From Myxococcota bacterium (GTDB taxonomy: Bacteria > Myxococcota_C > UBA6777), in contig CAUJFU010000006.1 of assembly GCA_963169055.1 (NCBI GenBank), forward strand, positions 1-14,149: a stretch of 14,149 nt of DNA. The letters run 5' to 3'. Below are positions 14,032-14,149 of the stretch, piece after piece. Under the pieces are notes generated by a model that saw only the letters and a list, made by a program, of their open reading frames with translations, did no database searches and was not told where the DNA came from. How positions within the stretch are numbered: position 1 is the first letter of the stretch; each line of letters starts with the position of its first letter. A program made the translations under genes and the position numbers.

Positions 14032-14149
14032 AAAAAAGACGTGTTCGTGCCGTTTCAAGCGACAGAGTCGTTGGTTGGTAAAACCTGTGTTCTCTTCGCC
14101 AATACGGGGTCAAGGGGCGACAGTCCCTTGTGGGGTGTGGGGCAACGCC
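14032..14149 (-). repeat. Dispersed repeat A, copy 3, inverted and cut by window edge
   Basis: Read on the minus strand it has GCCCCACACCCCACAAGGGA, CCCCTTGACCCCGTATTGGCGAA, GGTTTTACCAACCAAC, GAACACGTC and TTTTTT, matching copies 1 and 2 in order. The CAAGGG/CCCTTG stem is kept while the loop sequence differs. Its head may extend beyond 14149. It ends about 125 bp before the kinase start codon. Confidence 0.75.

Overview
All protein genes and all three tRNAs that I can support lie on the minus strand, so transcription runs from high to low coordinates. The gene content suggests a Gram-negative, predatory or social bacterium of the Myxococcota (deltaproteobacterial) type. The reasons are a membrane-anchored Ser/Thr kinase with a PEGA-like tail, an ECF sigma factor paired with a FecR-type membrane protein, several lipoproteins and outer-membrane-like proteins of unknown function, and Kazal-domain lipoproteins. 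This placement is inference from gene style; no marker gene for taxonomy is present.

Layout, left to right. 1-4199 is one apparent regulatory/effector cluster. It is transcribed as ECF sigma factor (4199-3465), FecR-like transmembrane regulator (3468-2179, ATGA overlap), a 505-residue lipoprotein with four alternating pairs of pacifastin/VWC-like and Kazal-like modules (2169-652), and a second lipoprotein of the same design that runs off the left edge (443-1). 4200-4681 has no gene but holds one copy each of two dispersed repeat elements (A and B). 4682-6037 holds a secreted/outer-membrane gene cut into two frames by one in-frame amber codon. Its linker is a 9-bp minisatellite, and a 35-bp tandem repeat sits in its leader. 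6321-6743 encodes a small secreted protein with two more pacifastin-like modules. 6975-7733 is an enoyl-CoA hydratase/isomerase. 7848-8096 is a tRNA cassette, Gly-Cys-Gly, with a clear sigma-70 promoter and a strong terminator. 8222-9179 is a two-gene unit (coiled-coil membrane protein, then small lipoprotein), with repeat B in its upstream region. 9412-10128 is a TPR-like membrane protein. 10129-10476 holds the second copy of repeat A. 10477-13907 is a two-gene unit: Ser/Thr kinase, then an odd lipoprotein with a collagen-like stretch and an internal second signal peptide. The third copy of repeat A lies just upstream of the kinase and is cut by the window edge.

The most notable feature is the combination of a sigma/FecR signalling pair, translationally linked and directly followed by surface-anchored multi-headed proteins that look like eukaryotic-type serine protease inhibitors. 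Their predicted reactive-site (P1) residues differ from module to module. A third gene 2 kb away repeats the same module in a soluble form. A reasonable reading is an envelope-stress or protease-sensing response that displays protease inhibitors on the cell surface. The function is inferred, not shown.
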